A DNA stretch of 64,000 nt from Verrucomicrobiales bacterium (GTDB lineage: Bacteria > Verrucomicrobiota > Verrucomicrobiia > Limisphaerales > J093). Within the stretch, counting starts at the first letter, position 1; the number at the start of each line of letters is the position of its first letter. The stretch is from the NCBI GenBank assembly GCA_015075445.1, contig JABTUJ010000010.1, positions 124,001-188,000 of the forward strand. Direction: 5' to 3'. Positions 61,372 to 64,000 of the stretch are shown here, piece after piece. A model generated the notes under the pieces. That model was not told the origin of the DNA and did not search any database. It worked only from the letters and a program-made list of their open reading frames with translations. The translations under genes were made by a program, and so were the position numbers.

Positions 61372-63384
61372 ATGAGTCGTTACCTCGACATGGTGGACAG
61401 TCCCGAGCACGTCAAAAAGCTCACGCATGACCAACTGATCGCGTTCGCCGACGAAATCCGCCGCGAACTGATCACCATCCTCGCCCGCAACGGCGGACAC
61501 CTGGGCCCCAACCTGGGCGTGGTCGAGCTCACCCTGGCTCTCCACAAGGTGTTCTCCACCCCGAAAGACAAGCTCGTCTGGGACGTCAGCCACCAGTGCT
61601 ACGTCCACAAGCTCCTCACCGGACGCAAGGACCGGTTCGGCACCATCCGCACCACTGACGGCCTCAACGGCTTCGCCCTGCGCAGCGAGAGCGAGCACGA
61701 TTGCTACGGCGCCGGCCACGCCGGTACGGCCCTCTCCGCCGCGCTCGGCATGTGCGCCGCACGGGATCAACGCGGCAGCGACGAGCACGTCGTCTGCATC
61801 TTCGGCGATGCCGCCCTCACCAATGGCATCTCCTTCGAGGCCCTCAACAACATCGCGCACACCACCCGCCGCTTCATCGGCGTCCTCAACGACAACGAGT
61901 GGAGCATCGCCAAGAACGTCGGCGCCATCTCCGCCTACCTCAACAAGCTCATCCGCCACCCCGGCTACAACCGCCTCCAGAAAGACTTCGAACGCTGGCT
62001 CCGCAAAGTCCGCGGCGGCGAGATCGCCATCAAGCTCGGCCACAAGGCCGAGGAAGCCCTCAAGGGCGCCGTCTCTGGCGTCGCCCTCGAACCCGGTGAG
62101 CGCGGCCCGGATGCCGACGGCCGCGGCGGGTTCGGCAGCAGCCTGCTCTTCGAGGAAATGGGCCTCCGTTACGTCGGTCCCATCGATGGCCATGACCTCC
62201 CCCTCGTCATCGAGTCGCTGAACTACGCCAAGTCCTCCGAGGTGCCCGTGGTCCTGCATCTCATCACGAAAAAGGGCAAGGGCTTCGAAGCCGCCATCCA
62301 ACACCCCGAACGCTTTCACGGCGTCGGCCCCTACAACGTCGCCACCGGCGAGGTCGTCCCCGCCCGCCCCGGGACACCTCCCAACTACCAGGATGTCTTC
62401 GGACAAGCCATGGTCCGACTTTGCCAGCGCGACAAGACCGTCGTCGGCATCACCGCCGCCATGCCCAGCGGCACCGGCCTCAAGGCCCTCGAACAGGCCG
62501 TCCCCGGCCAGTACTATGACGTCGGCATCGCCGAGGAGCACGCCGTCATCTTCGCCGCCGGCATGGCCACCATGGGCTTCCGCCCGGTCGTCGCCATCTA
62601 CTCGACCTTCCTCCAACGCGCCTACGACTGCATCCACCACGACGTCTGCCTGCAGGATCTGCCGGTCATCTTCTGCATGGACCGCGCCGGCCTCTCCGCC
62701 AACGACGGCCCAACCCACCATGGCCTCTTCGACATCGCCTACCTCCGCTGCCTGCCCAACGTCATCGCCATGGCCCCAAAGGACGAGGATGAGCTCGTCG
62801 ACATGATGTTCACGGCCACCCAGCAACCCCACCCCGCCTTCATCCGCTACCCCCGCGGTGCCGGCACCGGGGTCCCGATCAAGGACCAGCCCAAGCTCCT
62901 CGATATCGGCAAGGCCGAGGTCCTCGAACACTTCACCGGCCAGGGCCGGCCCAAGGTGGCCTTCTTCGCCCTCGGGAACATGACCGACGTGGCCCGCGCC
63001 GCCATGCAGACCCTCGCGGCCGAGGGCTTCGATCTTGCGCTCGTCAACTCCCGCTTCACCAAGCCGCTCGACGAAGCCACCCACACCTTCTTCGGCGAGG
63101 CCGCGGATGTCGTCGTCACCCTCGAGGATCACGTGCTCATGGGCGGCTACGGCAGCAGCGTGCTTGAGCTGTTCAGCGACCGCGGCCTCTCTACGCCCGT
63201 GGTCCGCATCGGCTGGCCGGATGTCTTCGTCGAACACGCCTCGACCGTTGAGCATCTCCGCCGCAAGCACGGGCTCACCCCGGAACGCGCCGTTGAGTTG
63301 GTCCGGCAGGCCCTGGCCGAACCACGGGCCCTCCCCCGCCCCCAGGCACGTCCTTCCGCCCCCGCCCGCGCGGCCATCGCCTGA
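61372..63384 (+). CDS. dxs: 1-deoxy-D-xylulose-5-phosphate synthase
   Basis: 670 residues, slightly longer than usual through a Pro/Ala-rich tail (PRALPRPQARPSAPARAAIA). It joins pyruvate and glyceraldehyde-3-phosphate with thiamine diphosphate, the first step of the MEP isoprenoid pathway. Visible: NGGHLGPNLGVVELTLALHK, WDVSHQCYVHKLLTGR, the TPP motif GDAALTNGISFEALNN with the N of VLNDNEWSI, then DVGIAEEHAVIFAAGMATMG, and DRAGLSANDGPTHHGLFDIA. The TPP motif reads GDA where most enzymes have GDG. It is co-transcribed with xseB. Confidence 0.95.
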   Translation: MSRYLDMVDSPEHVKKLTHDQLIAFADEIRRELITILARNGGHLGPNLGVVELTLALHKVFSTPKDKLVWDVSHQCYVHKLLTGRKDRFGTIRTTDGLNGFALRSESEHDCYGAGHAGTALSAALGMCAARDQRGSDEHVVCIFGDAALTNGISFEALNNIAHTTRRFIGVLNDNEWSIAKNVGAISAYLNKLIRHPGYNRLQKDFERWLRKVRGGEIAIKLGHKAEEALKGAVSGVALEPGERGPDADGRGGFGSSLLFEEMGLRYVGPIDGHDLPLVIESLNYAKSSEVPVVLHLITKKGKGFEAAIQHPERFHGVGPYNVATGEVVPARPGTPPNYQDVFGQAMVRLCQRDKTVVGITAAMPSGTGLKALEQAVPGQYYDVGIAEEHAVIFAAGMATMGFRPVVAIYSTFLQRAYDCIHHDVCLQDLPVIFCMDRAGLSANDGPTHHGLFDIAYLRCLPNVIAMAPKDEDELVDMMFTATQQPHPAFIRYPRGAGTGVPIKDQPKLLDIGKAEVLEHFTGQGRPKVAFFALGNMTDVARAAMQTLAAEGFDLALVNSRFTKPLDEATHTFFGEAADVVVTLEDHVLMGGYGSSVLELFSDRGLSTPVVRIGWPDVFVEHASTVEHLRRKHGLTPERAVELVRQALAEPRALPRPQARPSAPARAAIA

Positions 63385-63540
63385 CCTCCGCCCCCACCAA
63401 TGGCCTCCCTCGCCGCGCCTCGAACCTGGTTTCGCGGCAATACCCGGCCCGATCACCCACCCATGACCCTGCGCAGCCACCTTGGCCCGGCGTCGACGTG
63501 TTGCGACCCTGAACGCACCAGGGCAAGCGTGGAAGGCGGA

Positions 63541-63670
63541 AGCTCCAAGTTCAAAGCTCAAAGCTCAAGGGAAGCTCCAGGGCCCCAGGCAACCAAGCCG
63601 CCCCAGCCATGGCCCGCTTGCCACGCGCCGCGCGGAGCGTTTGGAGTGCGCCGGCTTCCAGCAGCGCTTT
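63541..63670. repeat. Inverse copy of the 41.4-kb composite repeat
   Basis: Four heptamers (AGCTCCA, AGTTCAA, AGCTCAA, AGCTCAA at 63541-63568), then GGGAAGCTCCAGG, then the module GAGCGTTTGGAGTGCG ... GCAGCGCTTT (63634-63670). The reverse complement lines up with 41404-41535 in order. The 327-bp gap 63385-63711 contains no gene. Confidence 0.6.
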
Positions 63671-63711
63671 GCCAGAGGAAGCAGCCGGCGGGAAGCCTGC
63701 ACGAGCGGTTC

Positions 63712-64000
63712 ATGGGGAAGACTGGAGGATTCAGAAGGGGGCGGAATCTCGCTTTCCTGGCCGGCCTGGCCTGCCTGACCTCGACCGGGCTCTCCCAGGC
63801 CCAGGAACCCCGCCGCACCGAGGAGTCTTTCATCCCCAGCTACAGCGCCGCCAGCGCCCAGTACCTCTGGGGATCGCGCACCGACCTGAAGGATTTCGCC
63901 GGTGCCAGCATGGCGCAGCAGGAAGCCGGCGCCCTCGCCCAGTACCCGCTTTACCGCACCGACCGGGCCCGTTTGACCGCCGGGGTGAGATACCGCTGGA
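63712..64000 (+). CDS. Exported protein, possibly an outer-membrane beta-barrel, N-terminal end (partial)
   Basis: Starts at ATG 63712 and runs off the window after 96 codons. Signal peptide (RNLAFLAGLACLTSTGLSQA), then ESFIPSYSAASAQYLWGSRT, ALAQYPLYRTDRARLTAGVR and YRW. The aromatic, alternating pattern near the end suggests the first strands of an outer-membrane barrel (DUF6268-like), but too little is present to be sure. Confidence 0.5.
   Translation, partial: MGKTGGFRRGRNLAFLAGLACLTSTGLSQAQEPRRTEESFIPSYSAASAQYLWGSRTDLKDFAGASMAQQEAGALAQYPLYRTDRARLTAGVRYRW

Noticed and set aside
1..64000. tRNA or rRNA genes
   Set aside because: No T-loop (GGTTCRANNCC) with matching stems and no rRNA core sequence was noticed on either strand; a covariance-model scan would be needed to exclude degenerate cases.

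Overview
The window is GC-rich bacterial chromosome, about 64 kb, and most likely comes from a member of the Verrucomicrobiota (Limisphaerales/Pedosphaera-like). That placement is an inference from gene content: a DUF1501 gene next to a PSD1/planctomycete-cytochrome gene, two single-gene type II-like pseudopilins, Tat-exported aldo/keto reductases and Gfo/Idh/MocA oxidoreductases, a Cys-type sulfatase, a DUF1080 protein, and heptanucleotide repeats between and inside genes. There are no rRNA or tRNA genes, no phage genes and no CRISPR array that I can see.

Layout. 1-5.5 kb: end of a Gfo/Idh/MocA gene, an exported beta-helix protein, a DEDDy exonuclease, a sulfatase and a pseudopilin. 5.5-7.2 kb: a broken patch with a response-regulator stub, a 224-bp inverted-repeat element, a nucleotidyltransferase pair and small ORFs. 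7.2-15 kb: a huge LamG/propeller/histidine-kinase sensor, an apiosidase-like DUF4038 protein, a truncated fucosidase-like gene and a DUF362 protein. 15-17.4 kb: housekeeping genes (mnmA, Nudix). 17.5-26.3 kb: a giant NHL/Ig exported protein, a TPR membrane protein, a GH/GT2 fusion and a hotdog thioesterase. 26.3-46.4 kb: an exported redox and sugar-catabolism region with DUF1501 + PSD1, a YVTN/di-heme protein, two aldo/keto reductases, two adjacent very large HzsA-related multiheme proteins (the second fused to an FGE-like domain), a sugar isomerase, a PQQ-type propeller, a PspC protein, an HTH protein and a DUF1080 protein. 46.3-49.7 kb: a minus-strand trio (serine palmitoyltransferase, NAD-dependent epimerase, AUR1-type PAP2) that looks like a sphingolipid cluster. 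50-55.2 kb: FGGY kinase, UroD-like methyltransferase, sugar nucleotidyltransferase and PTS enzyme I. 55.4-64 kb: Gfo/Idh/MocA, pseudopilin, DapA-family aldolase, FadL porin, xseB-dxs and the start of another exported protein.

Three window-wide signals stand out. First, at least eight genes have a -35/-10 pair (mostly a TTG-type hexamer, 17 bp, then a -10 box ending in T or a TA-rich box) whose -10 box ends only 6-7 nt before the start codon, so leaderless mRNAs look common; this also fixes several start codons. Second, 7-bp tandem arrays occur between genes and once inside a gene, where they encode a heptapeptide-repeat linker joining two domains. Third, a GGGGTC-ended repeat sits at the broken or final end of three genes.

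Several conserved genes (FGGY kinase, PTS enzyme I, the epimerase and probably the GT2 fusion) are interrupted by single-base indels. Because many unrelated genes show this, residual sequencing or assembly errors are as likely as true pseudogenes.
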